Source: Kitasatospora herbaricolor
GTDB taxonomy: Bacteria > Actinomycetota > Actinomycetes > Streptomycetales > Streptomycetaceae
Assembly (NCBI RefSeq): GCF_030813695.1
Contig: NZ_JAUSVA010000002.1
Coordinates: 3,162,001-3,226,000 of the forward strand
Length of the DNA: 64,000 nt
Direction: 5' to 3'
Shown here: positions 20,811-28,101 of the stretch, in pieces
How the letters are laid out: each line of letters starts with the position of its first letter
Numbering within the stretch: the first letter of the stretch is position 1
The notes under the pieces: generated by a model
Told to the model about the DNA's origin: nothing
Seen by the model: only the letters and a program-made list of their open reading frames with translations
Database searches by the model: none
Translations under genes and position numbers: made by a program

Positions 20811-20863
20811 TATCTTGATGTCGAGATAAATAGTAGTGGGCAGTTATCTCGATGTCGAGATAA
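20811..20863 (-). promoter_or_regulatory. acnA promoter covered by two palindromic MarR-type operators
   Basis: Minus strand: TCGACA (20858-20853), a 17-nt spacer, then TACTAT (20835-20830) forms a good sigma70-like promoter. One operator, TTATCTCGATGTCGAGATAA (20844-20863), is a perfect 9-bp inverted repeat over the -35 element. The second (20811-20828; one mismatch, TATCTTGA/TCGAGATA) covers the expected transcription start. The shape matches sites of MarR-family regulators. In S. coelicolor, TamR is reported to act on aconitase and other TCA-cycle promoters. The identity of the regulator here is inferred. Confidence 0.7.
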
Positions 20864-21183
20864 ACCATAGTGCATGTCTCGCGCAAGCACGCGCCCGGCA
20901 TGCCCGTGTGCCGCCCTGCCCGGATTCGGCCCCGCGGGACATGACGCGGGGCAGGCCGCTCACCCGCCAAGGGTCCCGCGGGGACACGAACGGCGAGGAA
21001 GCGGCAGGTGGCCGGAGGCGGCCCGGCGCGCCGCGCGCCAGGGCGCCGGACGACACGGACCCCTGGCGGCACGGACCCCTGGCGGCACAGGCGCCGCCCG
21101 CCCGGGCGCCGGACCGTACGGGCGCCCGGCGACAGGGGTACCGGCACCGGACAGCGCGGCGGGCCGGCCGCCGGCGGGGGCGG
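20864..21183. other. 320-bp region without gene, upstream of the acnA operators
   Basis: No coding bias, repeat or RNA recognised. The right end adjoins the stop of a tiny membrane-protein gene. Confidence 0.45.
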
Positions 21184-21318
21184 TCAGTCCCGACGGCGGG
21201 AGCGGGCGATCCGGACCAGGAGCACCACCCCGACGAGCACGGCGGCGGTCACCACGATCACGGCCACCAGCAGACCGGCCGACCCGTCGGGTTCGGGGGC
21301 GATGTCAGCGAGACGCAC
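21184..21318 (-). CDS. 44-residue single-pass membrane protein, uncharacterised
   Basis: Short gene starting at GTG (21316-21318) with GGGAGGAAC 5-6 bases upstream, a convincing ribosome site. The product begins MRLADIAPEPDGSAG, continues with one hydrophobic helix (LLVAVIVVTAAVLVGVVLLV, about 16-35), and ends in a basic tail RIARSRRRD. It is therefore likely N-out, C-in. Its start overlaps the 3' end of the upstream membrane-protein gene by 14 bp, so translation is probably coupled and the product may be a small subunit of that protein. Nothing similar is recognised. Confidence 0.65.
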   Translation of the reverse strand: MRLADIAPEPDGSAGLLVAVIVVTAAVLVGVVLLVRIARSRRRD

Positions 21319-22282
21319 GGGGGTTCCTCCCGGTGGGGTCGATACCTAGGACGAGCACGAGCAGGACGGGGAACTCGAGGTAGGCGTGGTAGCTCGCCAA
21401 CGCCGCGTACAAGGCCTTGCCCTGGGCGTAGTCACTGACGAACAGGACGGCCAGCGCCGCGCCGGCCGCCACCCCGAGCGCCCAGGCCCGGCGACCGCGC
21501 AGGGCCGGGGCCCGGCGCTCGAAGGCGGCGCTCGCCTCGGGGGCGTAGCGCGGCAGGAACCACACCCAGACGACGTAGTGCATGGTCTGCAGGAAGGCGA
21601 AGACCGCCACGAAGCGCAGCCCGGCCGAGCCGTCCAGCCAGCCCGGCGGCGTGTAGGAGGCGGCCAGCCGGTCGGCCGTGGCGGTGGCCGGCGCCGCCCA
21701 GCCGTCCAGGGCCCCGCCGAGCAGCAGCGCCGGGACGACCAGCACCCAGCCGCACTGCACCGCCATGAACGCGGCCCGCCCGCGCGGCAGCCCGCGCGAC
21801 CACTCCAGCAGGAACAGCAGCGGCACCAGGTTGTGCAGGTGGGTCAGCACCACGAAGTGGTAGCCCGGAAAACTCAGCGAGGCGGCGGCCGCGAGCAGCA
21901 GGAGCACCGCCGACGCCGCCAGCAGCCACGGGCGCCGGCGCAGGGCGTGCAGGCAGGCCGCCGCCAGCAGCCCGTACACCAGCATGATCTCGGCGGCGCG
22001 GGAGGCGTCGGAGACCGGCAGCAGCCGGCACAGCACGATGCCGGTGATCAGCACCACCAGCAGCTTCAGGAACGGCCCGGCCAGCACGGTCTCGAAGCGG
22101 CCGGTGACGTAGCGCAGTTCGAGGACGTTGTGCAGGATGCCGAAGAGCGCGAGGCCGAGGACGGCCGTGCCTGCGGGCGCCCGCAGCGCGGCGGCCAGCG
22201 CCAGGACGGTGGCCGCGAGGAACCCCGCCAGCGGTGCGGCGCCCACCCCGCGTGTCGGGGCGGCGAGTGCCGCAGTGGCCAT
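21305..22282 (-). CDS. Polytopic membrane protein with conserved-looking intramembrane histidines
   Basis: 325 residues with 8-9 predicted membrane helices. His residues sit in or beside helices: GILHNVLELRYV (near residue 50), FPGYHFVVLTHLHNLVP (about 145-160), FLQTMHYVVWVWFLPR (about 245) and SYHAYLEFPVLL (about 305). The pattern recalls metal-binding membrane oxygenases of the Brp/Blh or desaturase kind, but no known family is recognised. ATG at 22280-22282 is used with GGGAGGGG upstream; longer frames upstream overlap the divergent gene. It is followed by the overlapping 44-residue membrane protein and is divergent from another membrane protein. Confidence 0.72.
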   Translation of the reverse strand: MATAALAAPTRGVGAAPLAGFLAATVLALAAALRAPAGTAVLGLALFGILHNVLELRYVTGRFETVLAGPFLKLLVVLITGIVLCRLLPVSDASRAAEIMLVYGLLAAACLHALRRRPWLLAASAVLLLLAAAASLSFPGYHFVVLTHLHNLVPLLFLLEWSRGLPRGRAAFMAVQCGWVLVVPALLLGGALDGWAAPATATADRLAASYTPPGWLDGSAGLRFVAVFAFLQTMHYVVWVWFLPRYAPEASAAFERRAPALRGRRAWALGVAAGAALAVLFVSDYAQGKALYAALASYHAYLEFPVLLVLVLGIDPTGRNPRASR

Positions 22283-22343
22283 TCTTGTCCCCTCCCTGTC
22301 CCCCGCGTTCCGGCGCCGGCCCGCACCTGGCACGATCACGCCC

Positions 22344-22697
22344 GTGCCGTATCTCCTCGCCTTCGCGCTCACCCTGCTGGTCGAGGTGCCGCTGTACGTC
22401 GGGGCCCTCGCGCTCGGCGGCGCCGGGCGGGCCCGCGCCGCGGCGGCGGCCGTGGCGGTCAACTGTGCGACGCACCCGCCGCTCTGGTGGTTCCTCGGCC
22501 GCTTCACCGGCGCGACCGCCGCAGAATACTGGACGGCCGTCGCCCTCGCGGAGCTGGCCGTCGTCGCCGTCGAGGCGGCCCTGGTCGGACGCCTCGCCGG
22601 CTGTCGCGGACCGCTGCCCCACGCGGCCTCGTTGACCGCCAACGCGGCCTCGGTACTGGCCGGGATGCTGGTGGCGCGGGGCCTGGCGGCCGGCTGA
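22344..22697 (+). CDS. Small polytopic membrane protein, unknown function
   Basis: 117 residues, almost entirely hydrophobic, with about four helices: PYLLAFALTLLVEVPLYVGA, an Ala-rich helix ending in NCATHPPLWWFLGRF, ALAELAVVAVEAALVG, and a last helix SVLAGMLVARGLA. The NCATHPPLWW segment is distinctive. The start is GTG at 22344 and no clear ribosome site is seen. It is divergent from the His-rich membrane gene by 61 bp, suggesting shared control. No family was recognised. Confidence 0.65.
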   Translation: MPYLLAFALTLLVEVPLYVGALALGGAGRARAAAAAVAVNCATHPPLWWFLGRFTGATAAEYWTAVALAELAVVAVEAALVGRLAGCRGPLPHAASLTANAASVLAGMLVARGLAAG

Positions 22698-22862
22698 CGG
22701 CGGCCGGTGCCGTGACCGGACAGGGTCACCGAAGTCTCGTGGTCGGCGGGTGCGCGAGTCACCGTTGCTCCCCGGTCTCGGTCGGTCGCAGGGGTGAACG
22801 ACCCCGGTGCACGGTGGTAATCGACTTGCTGCCCGCCCCGGCGGGCGGGCAGGGTCTGGATC

Positions 22863-23360
22863 ATGCTTGAACTAAGGACCTTGAAATCGGACGACTGGCC
22901 CCTTTGGCGGGAGTTGCGACTGGCTGCCCTTGCCGAGGCGCCTTATGCGTTCGGATCGACACTGGCCCAGTGGCAGGGAGCGGGCGACCGGGAGGAACGC
23001 TGGCGTGCCCGCCTGTCGATCCCCGGCGCGCACGATCTCGTCGCGCTCCTGGACGGCCTTCCGGTGGGCATGGCCAGCGGAGTGCCGGGCGACGGAGCGG
23101 AGAAGGTGGAGTTGATCTCGATGTGGGTCGACCCCACGGCTCGGGGCAAGGGCGTGGGCGACTGCCTGATCCAGGCGGTCGAGCGGTGGGCGGTGGAGCG
23201 CGGGGCCACGACGCTGCGGTTGTCCGTCATGCCGGACAACCGCGAGGCAACCGCGCTCTACGAGCGGCGCGGTTTCACGGACACGGGTGAGCCCGGCGAT
23301 CTTCTGCCCGATGGCGTCGGCCGGGAACGGGTCATGGCGAAGAGCCTGGCCGCTGGCTGA
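22863..23360 (+). CDS. GNAT family N-acetyltransferase
   Basis: 165-residue Gcn5-type acetyltransferase. The acetyl-CoA pyrophosphate loop is readable as VDPTARGKGVGDCLI (Q/RxxGxG/A type). It is followed by the helix and the C-terminal strand LSVMPDNREATALYERRGF, characteristic of RimI-like single-domain GNATs. The N-terminal substrate region contains PYAFGSTLAQWQ, as in many Streptomyces GNATs acting on small amines or proteins. The substrate is unknown. ATG at 22863; ribosome site weak. It stands alone. Confidence 0.9.
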   Translation: MLELRTLKSDDWPLWRELRLAALAEAPYAFGSTLAQWQGAGDREERWRARLSIPGAHDLVALLDGLPVGMASGVPGDGAEKVELISMWVDPTARGKGVGDCLIQAVERWAVERGATTLRLSVMPDNREATALYERRGFTDTGEPGDLLPDGVGRERVMAKSLAAG

Positions 23361-23692
23361 TCTCCACAACCGGGCACGGCGGGATCCCTCACTCGGTCAG
23401 GCTGCGGCAGCGAGGGGGTGTCCGCCCCGGTGAATTCCCCTCTCGCTGCGGATGCGGGCGGGTTCGCGGCGCTGGGCTGCGAGGACGTCGGGGTGGCGGG
23501 ATCCGTCGGTCTCCGAACCTTGACCGGCTCCGCCACCAGGCCTCCCCGAACCCTGGATGCCGACTGCCGTCCAACAGGTCCGGACCATGCCACCGCCGAC
23601 CCGGTGGACCCAGGCGGTCGGAGCACCAGCGTGAGCGGGGCGGGCCCGCGGCGGGCCCCGACCGTGACGTACCGACAGGCCGGAGGCCGTGA
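23361..23692. other. 332-bp region before the PIN-domain gene; no recognisable antitoxin
   Basis: The only plus-strand frame reaching the PIN gene (23418-23696) overlaps its start as ATGA but reads as low-complexity sequence, without a ribbon-helix-helix, Phd or AbrB domain. No other gene or RNA was recognised. It may contain the remains of a lost antitoxin gene. Confidence 0.45.
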
Positions 23693-24100
23693 ATGATCGT
23701 GGTGGACGCTTCCGCACTGGTGCTGGCCCTGGCGGACGAGGGCGGGCGCGGCGACCGCGCGCGGGCGCTGCTCGCGGCCGGCGGCGAGTGGGTGGCCCCG
23801 GAGCATCTGCTGATCGAGGTGATGCAGTCCCTGCGGGGGCTGTACCTGGCGAAGGAACTCACGGCCGCGCGGGTGGCCGAAGTGGCAGCGGAGCTGCCCG
23901 GGCTCACGGTCCGCACGGTGGCGGTCGCGCCGCTGCTGGAGCGGATCTGGGAGCTGAAGGACAACCTGACGCCGGACGACGCCGCGTACGTGGCGGTCGC
24001 GGAGCGGTACGGCGTCCCGCTGGTGACGGCCGACCTGCGGCTGATGCGGGCCAGCGGACCGCGCTGCGAGATCCAGGGGATCACCCGCGGCGAGGGCTGA
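23693..24100 (+). CDS. VapC-like PIN-domain ribonuclease
   Basis: 135-residue PIN domain. The four acidic metal-binding residues are visible: Asp5 (MIVVDASAL), Glu42 (HLLIEVMQSL), Asp95/96 (LTPDDAAYV) and Asp114 (VTADLRLM). VapC toxins are Mg-dependent RNases that cut tRNAs or rRNA at single sites and are neutralised by a VapB partner. The start ATG overlaps the stop of an upstream open frame (ATGA), the usual coupling in vapBC, but that frame does not resemble any antitoxin. It may be an orphan toxin, a PIN nuclease with another role, or paired with a distant antitoxin. Confidence 0.85.
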   Translation: MIVVDASALVLALADEGGRGDRARALLAAGGEWVAPEHLLIEVMQSLRGLYLAKELTAARVAEVAAELPGLTVRTVAVAPLLERIWELKDNLTPDDAAYVAVAERYGVPLVTADLRLMRASGPRCEIQGITRGEG

Positions 24101-24117
24101 GGGCCGCCTGGAGAGAC

Positions 24118-24205
24118 CGAACGAGGCCACGCCGGGCCGGGCCATGCCGAACCAGGCCGCACCGGGCCGCACCGGGCCGGGCCCGAACAGGCCGGGCCGG
24201 GCCGG
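24118..24205. repeat. Degenerate GCCGGGCC-rich low-complexity tract
   Basis: Tandem and interspersed units of GGCCGGGCC, GCACCGGGCC and GAACAGGCC fill the gap between the PIN gene and argF. It is noncoding, and its right end folds into the argF terminator. Confidence 0.6.
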
Positions 24206-24223
24206 CGCGGCCGGCCCGGCCCG
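24193..24223 (-). terminator. Terminator hairpin of argF
   Basis: Perfect 13-bp stem (24193-24205 with 24211-24223), loop CGCGG, directly abutting the argF stop codon. Confidence 0.7.
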
Positions 24224-24224
24224 C

Positions 24225-25226
24225 TCAGGCGCCCAGGGTCGCGACCAGGACGGCCTTGATGGTGTGCAGCCGGTTCTCCGCCTGGTCGAAGACCACCGAG
24301 TGCGCCGACTCGAAGAGTTCGTCGGTGCATTCCAGCTCGGTCATCCCGGTGGCCTCGAACATCTGCCGGCCGAGTGCCGTGCCGAGGTCGTGGAAGGCCG
24401 GCAGGCAGTGCAGGAACTTCACGGCCGGGTTCCCGGTGGCCCGGACGGTGTCCATCGAGACCTGGTACGGCTTGAGCAGCTCGATCCGCTCGGCCCAGAC
24501 CTCCTTGGGCTCGCCCATCGAGACCCAGACGTCCGTGTAGAGGAAGTCGGCGCCGGCCACACCCGCGGCGACGTCCTCGGTCAGGGTGATCCGGGCGCCG
24601 GTCTCCTCCGCGAGCGCCAGCGCCGCCTTCCGGACGTCCTCGGCGGGCCAGAGTTCTCTGGGGGCGACGATCCGGATGTCCATGCCGAGCAGGGCGCCCG
24701 TGACGAGCAGCGAGTTGCCCATGTTGGAGCGGGCGTCGCCGAGGTAGGCGAGGGCGGTCTCGGCGAAGGGCTTAGACGAGTGCTCCTGGACGGTCAGGAC
24801 GTCCGCGAGCATCTGGGTCGGGTGCCACTCGTCGGTGAGCCCGTTCCAGACCGGGACGTCGGCGTGGGCGGCGAGCTCCTCGACGATCTCCTGGCCGTGG
24901 CCCCGGTACTCGATGCCGTCGAACATCCGGCCGAGCACCCGGGCGGTGTCCTTGATCGACTCCTTGTGGCCGATCTGCGACCCGGAGGGGTCCAGGTAGG
25001 TGGTGCTGGCGCCCTGGTCGTGGGCGGCGACCTCGAAGGCGCAGCGGGTCCGGGTGGACGTCTTCTCGAAGATCAGCGCGATGTTCTTGCCCCGCAGCCG
25101 GGGCTGCTCGGTGCCCGCGTACTTCGCGGCCTTGAGCTGGGCCGCGAGGTCCACCAGGAAGCGGAACTCCTGGGGAGTGAAGTCGAGCTCCTTGAGGAAG
25201 TGCCTGTTCCGGAGGTTGAACGCCAT
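24225..25226 (-). CDS. argF: Ornithine carbamoyltransferase
   Basis: 333-residue enzyme transferring the carbamoyl group of carbamoyl phosphate to ornithine to give citrulline. Visible: the carbamoyl-phosphate motif STRTR (57-61), HPTQ (135-138), the catalytic-Cys motif HCLP (273-276) and the ornithine loop with DVWVSMGE. N-terminal [14 protein letters not shown] resembles the ArcB/ArgF type used in either direction. With no arcA or arcC neighbour, a biosynthetic role is more likely. Start ATG 25224-25226 with AGGAG. The upstream region has a TATAAT -10 and an ArgR-box-like half-palindrome, so arginine repression is plausible. The gene is away from any argCJBDRGH cluster. Confidence 0.95.
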   Translation of the reverse strand: MAFNLRNRHFLKELDFTPQEFRFLVDLAAQLKAAKYAGTEQPRLRGKNIALIFEKTSTRTRCAFEVAAHDQGASTTYLDPSGSQIGHKESIKDTARVLGRMFDGIEYRGHGQEIVEELAAHADVPVWNGLTDEWHPTQMLADVLTVQEHSSKPFAETALAYLGDARSNMGNSLLVTGALLGMDIRIVAPRELWPAEDVRKAALALAEETGARITLTEDVAAGVAGADFLYTDVWVSMGEPKEVWAERIELLKPYQVSMDTVRATGNPAVKFLHCLPAFHDLGTALGRQMFEATGMTELECTDELFESAHSVVFDQAENRLHTIKAVLVATLGA

Positions 25227-25266
25227 GCCGGGCTCCTGAGTGGGTGACGCGGACCGTGAAGCGGCA

Positions 25267-25296
25267 ATTATATACGATCCTTCGAATTTCTATGCA
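25267..25296 (-). promoter_or_regulatory. argF promoter with candidate ArgR site
   Basis: On the minus strand a consensus TATAAT (25272-25267) lies about 40 bp before the start codon in an AT-rich patch unusual for this genome. Upstream, TGCATAGAAATTCG (25296-25283) resembles an ARG-box (TGAAT-N4-ATTCA) with mismatches. Inferred. Confidence 0.45.
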
Positions 25297-25458
25297 GAGG
25301 GGGCGGGGCCCGCCGGAGACCCGGTGGGCGCACGGGTCGGAGTGACCGTCGCGGCCCGCGGCGGGACTCCCTCGCGACCCTGGACCCGCCCTCGTCGTGG
25401 GGCGGGTCGGCGGGTGGCCGGCGTGCGCGGACGCGCCGCCGGCCACCCGCCCGCGTTC

Positions 25459-28101
25459 CTAGAGCCGGGGGTCGACCGGCTCGGACTCCAGGGCCAGCAC
25501 GGCGAACACCGGTTCGTGCACCCGCCAGAGCGGCTCGCCGGCCGCCAGGCGGTCCAGCGCCTCCATGCCGAGGGCGTACTCGCGCAGGGCGAGGGAGCGC
25601 TTGTGGCCGAGGAACCGCTGGCGCAGCTGGTCCAGGTACTCGGTGTAGTCGGGGCCGTAGATGATCCGCAGGTACTCCCTTCCGCGCACCTTCACCCCCG
25701 GCTGGACCAGGCCGCCCGGGCGTCCCTCCCCCGCCCTGCCACGGGCCGGCGAGGAGAGCGGCTTGACCACCATGCCCTCGCCGCCCGCACCGGTCAGCTC
25801 CTCCCACCAGGCGATGCCCGCCTCGATCGACCGCTCGTCCGAGGTGTCGACCAGCAGCCGGCCGGTGCCGCGCAGGAGCGGGACCTCGTGGTCGTCCGCC
25901 GCTACCAGCCGGTCGATCCAGCCGAGGTGCTCGTCGTGCGGGCGCACGGCGAGGTTGGCCCCCTCCGCGGCCAGCACCTGGAACGGCGCCAGCCGGATGC
26001 CCGCGAGGCCCTCGGTCGGCCAGCAGTAGCGGCGGTAGGCCGCGACGAAGGCCTCGGCGTCGGCGGCGCGCCGACGCTGGCGCTCGGTCAGCTCGCCGAG
26101 ATCGAGCCCCCGGCCGGCGGCCTGCTCCAGGGCCGCCAGCACCGTGGGCAGGGCCGCCCCGGCCGCCGCGCCGACGGCCGCGTACTGCCGGCGCAGCAAC
26201 TCCAGGGCCTTCAGCGACCACGGCATCAGCTCGGCGTCCAGCAGCAGCCAGCCGGTCTCCAGCTCGTCGAAGAGCCCGGCCTTCTCGGCGGCGCCGCGGA
26301 CCCGCTCCAGGACGGCGCCGGTGACCGCGTCGTCGCTGAGGAAGGCCCGGCCGGTCCGGGTCCAGATCGCCCCCGGGCCGGCGATGCCGAACCGCTTCTC
26401 CAGCGCGGTGTCGTCCCTGGCCACCAGGACGACCGCCCGGGAGCCCATGTGCTTCTCCTCGCAGATGACGTGCTGGACGCCGTCGGTGCGGTAGCCGGAG
26501 AAGGCCTCCTCGGGGTGTTCGAGGTAACCGGGGCGGCGCGAGGTGGCGCTCGGCGCCATGGTCGGCGGCAGGTAGGCGAGCAGTCGCGGGTCGAGGGCGA
26601 AGCGGCTCATCACCTCCAGAGCGGCCGCGGCGTTCTCCTCCCGCACGCTGACCCGGCCGTGCAGGGAGGTCTCCACGACGCGGCGGCCGGCCACGTCGGC
26701 GAGGTCCAGCGGCCGGCCCTCGTGGGGCGCCGGGGCGTCCGTGGTCAGCGGGCGGACCGGTGCGTACCACTCCTGCTCCGCCTCGACGCTCACCAGCTCG
26801 CGCTCCGGGTAGCGCAGCGCGGTGAGGCTGCCGCCGAAGACGCAGCCGGTGTCCAGGCAGATGGTGTTGTTGACGAAGCCGGGCACCTGGACGGGCGTGT
26901 GGCCGTAGACCACCAGTGCCTTGCCGCGGTACTCCTCCGCCCACGGGTAGCGGACCGGCAGGCCGTACTCGTCGGTCTCGCCGGTGGTGTCCCCGTACAG
27001 GGCGTGCGAGCGGACCCGGCCGGAGGTGCGGCCGTGGTACTTCTCCGGCAGACCGGCGTGGCAGACCACCAGCCGGCCGCCGTCCAGCAGGTAGTGGCTG
27101 ACCAGGTCGCGCATGAAGGCGCGGACCTCCTGCCGGAACTCCTCCGGCTCGGCGGCCAACTGGTCCAGCGACTCCTGCAGGCCGTGCGAGACGGTGACGT
27201 TGCGCCCGTCCATGGCGCGGCCGAGCTTGTTCTCGTGGTTCCCGGGCACGCAGACGGCGTGGCCGGCGCCGACCATGCCCATCACCAGGCGCAGCACGCC
27301 CGGGGTGTCCGGGCCCCGGTCGACCAGGTCGCCGACGAAGACGGCCGTCCGCCCCTCGGGGTGCGTGGCGTCGACCGGACGGCCCTCGGCGTCGCGGTCG
27401 ACGGTGTAGCCGAGGCGGGTGAGCAGGGTCTCCAACTCGGAGCGGCAGCCGTGGACGTCCCCCACGATGTCGAACGGGCCGGTGAGGTGGCGCAGGTCGT
27501 TGTAGCGCTTCTCGGTGACGATCTCGGCGGCGTCGACCTCGGCCTCGCCGCGCAGGATGTACACCTTGCGGAAGCCCTCGCGCTCCAGGCCGCGCAGCGA
27601 GCGGCGCAGCTCGCGGTTCTGGCGCGGGACGACGTGCGGCGGAAGCTGACGGTCCGGGCGGGTCCTGTTGCGCTCGGCGCAGACGCCGGGCGGGACGTCC
27701 AGGACGATCGCGATCGGCAGCACGTCGTGGTCCCGCGCGATCCTGATCAGCTGCCTGCGGGCCTCGGGCTGGACGTTGGTGGCGTCCACGACGGTCAGCC
27801 GCCCGCCGGCGAGCCGCTTGCCGACGATGTGGTGGAGCAGCTCGAAGGCTTCGGCGGAGGCCGACTGGTCGTTCTCGTCGTCGGCGATCAGGCCGCGGCA
27901 GAAGTCCGAGGAGACCACCTGGGTGGGCCGGAAGTGCTTGCGGGCGAAGCTGGACTTCCCCGCGCCGCTCGTCCCGACGAGCACGACGAGGGAGACGTCC
28001 GTGACCGGGAGGACGCGCGGCGCGGCGGAGCCGGCCGCGGCGGGAGGGGCGGTCCCGGGGGCGGTCCCGGTCGGCCCGGTGGGGCGGTTGGCGTCGGTCA
28101 T
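25459..28101 (-). CDS. pnkp: Polynucleotide kinase-phosphatase (bacterial RNA-repair Pnkp)
   Basis: 880-residue three-domain RNA end-healing enzyme. The N-terminal 5'-kinase has P-loop GTSGAGKSS (43-51). The central metallophosphoesterase has GDVHG (214-218), GDLVDRG (257-263) and GNHE (287-290), and removes 2',3'-cyclic or 3' phosphates. The C-terminal adenylyltransferase (ligase-like) domain has nucleotidyl Lys550 in EEKHMGSR and motif V MVVKP. The ATG at 28099-28101 overlaps the hen1 stop (ATGA), so the two are translationally coupled. With Hen1 it repairs and marks RNAs cut by ribotoxins. An extended Pro/Ala-rich leader of about 30 residues precedes the kinase. Confidence 0.96.
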   Translation of the reverse strand: MTDANRPTGPTGTAPGTAPPAAAGSAAPRVLPVTDVSLVVLVGTSGAGKSSFARKHFRPTQVVSSDFCRGLIADDENDQSASAEAFELLHHIVGKRLAGGRLTVVDATNVQPEARRQLIRIARDHDVLPIAIVLDVPPGVCAERNRTRPDRQLPPHVVPRQNRELRRSLRGLEREGFRKVYILRGEAEVDAAEIVTEKRYNDLRHLTGPFDIVGDVHGCRSELETLLTRLGYTVDRDAEGRPVDATHPEGRTAVFVGDLVDRGPDTPGVLRLVMGMVGAGHAVCVPGNHENKLGRAMDGRNVTVSHGLQESLDQLAAEPEEFRQEVRAFMRDLVSHYLLDGGRLVVCHAGLPEKYHGRTSGRVRSHALYGDTTGETDEYGLPVRYPWAEEYRGKALVVYGHTPVQVPGFVNNTICLDTGCVFGGSLTALRYPERELVSVEAEQEWYAPVRPLTTDAPAPHEGRPLDLADVAGRRVVETSLHGRVSVREENAAAALEVMSRFALDPRLLAYLPPTMAPSATSRRPGYLEHPEEAFSGYRTDGVQHVICEEKHMGSRAVVLVARDDTALEKRFGIAGPGAIWTRTGRAFLSDDAVTGAVLERVRGAAEKAGLFDELETGWLLLDAELMPWSLKALELLRRQYAAVGAAAGAALPTVLAALEQAAGRGLDLGELTERQRRRAADAEAFVAAYRRYCWPTEGLAGIRLAPFQVLAAEGANLAVRPHDEHLGWIDRLVAADDHEVPLLRGTGRLLVDTSDERSIEAGIAWWEELTGAGGEGMVVKPLSSPARGRAGEGRPGGLVQPGVKVRGREYLRIIYGPDYTEYLDQLRQRFLGHKRSLALREYALGMEALDRLAAGEPLWRVHEPVFAVLALESEPVDPRL

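Noticed and set aside
23418..23696. Upstream frame as VapB antitoxin
   Set aside because: It overlaps the PIN start but has no antitoxin domain and poor coding character.
24118..24205. Possible CRISPR-like or REP repeat
   Set aside because: Units are irregular and too short, spacing is not constant, and there are no spacers or cas genes.
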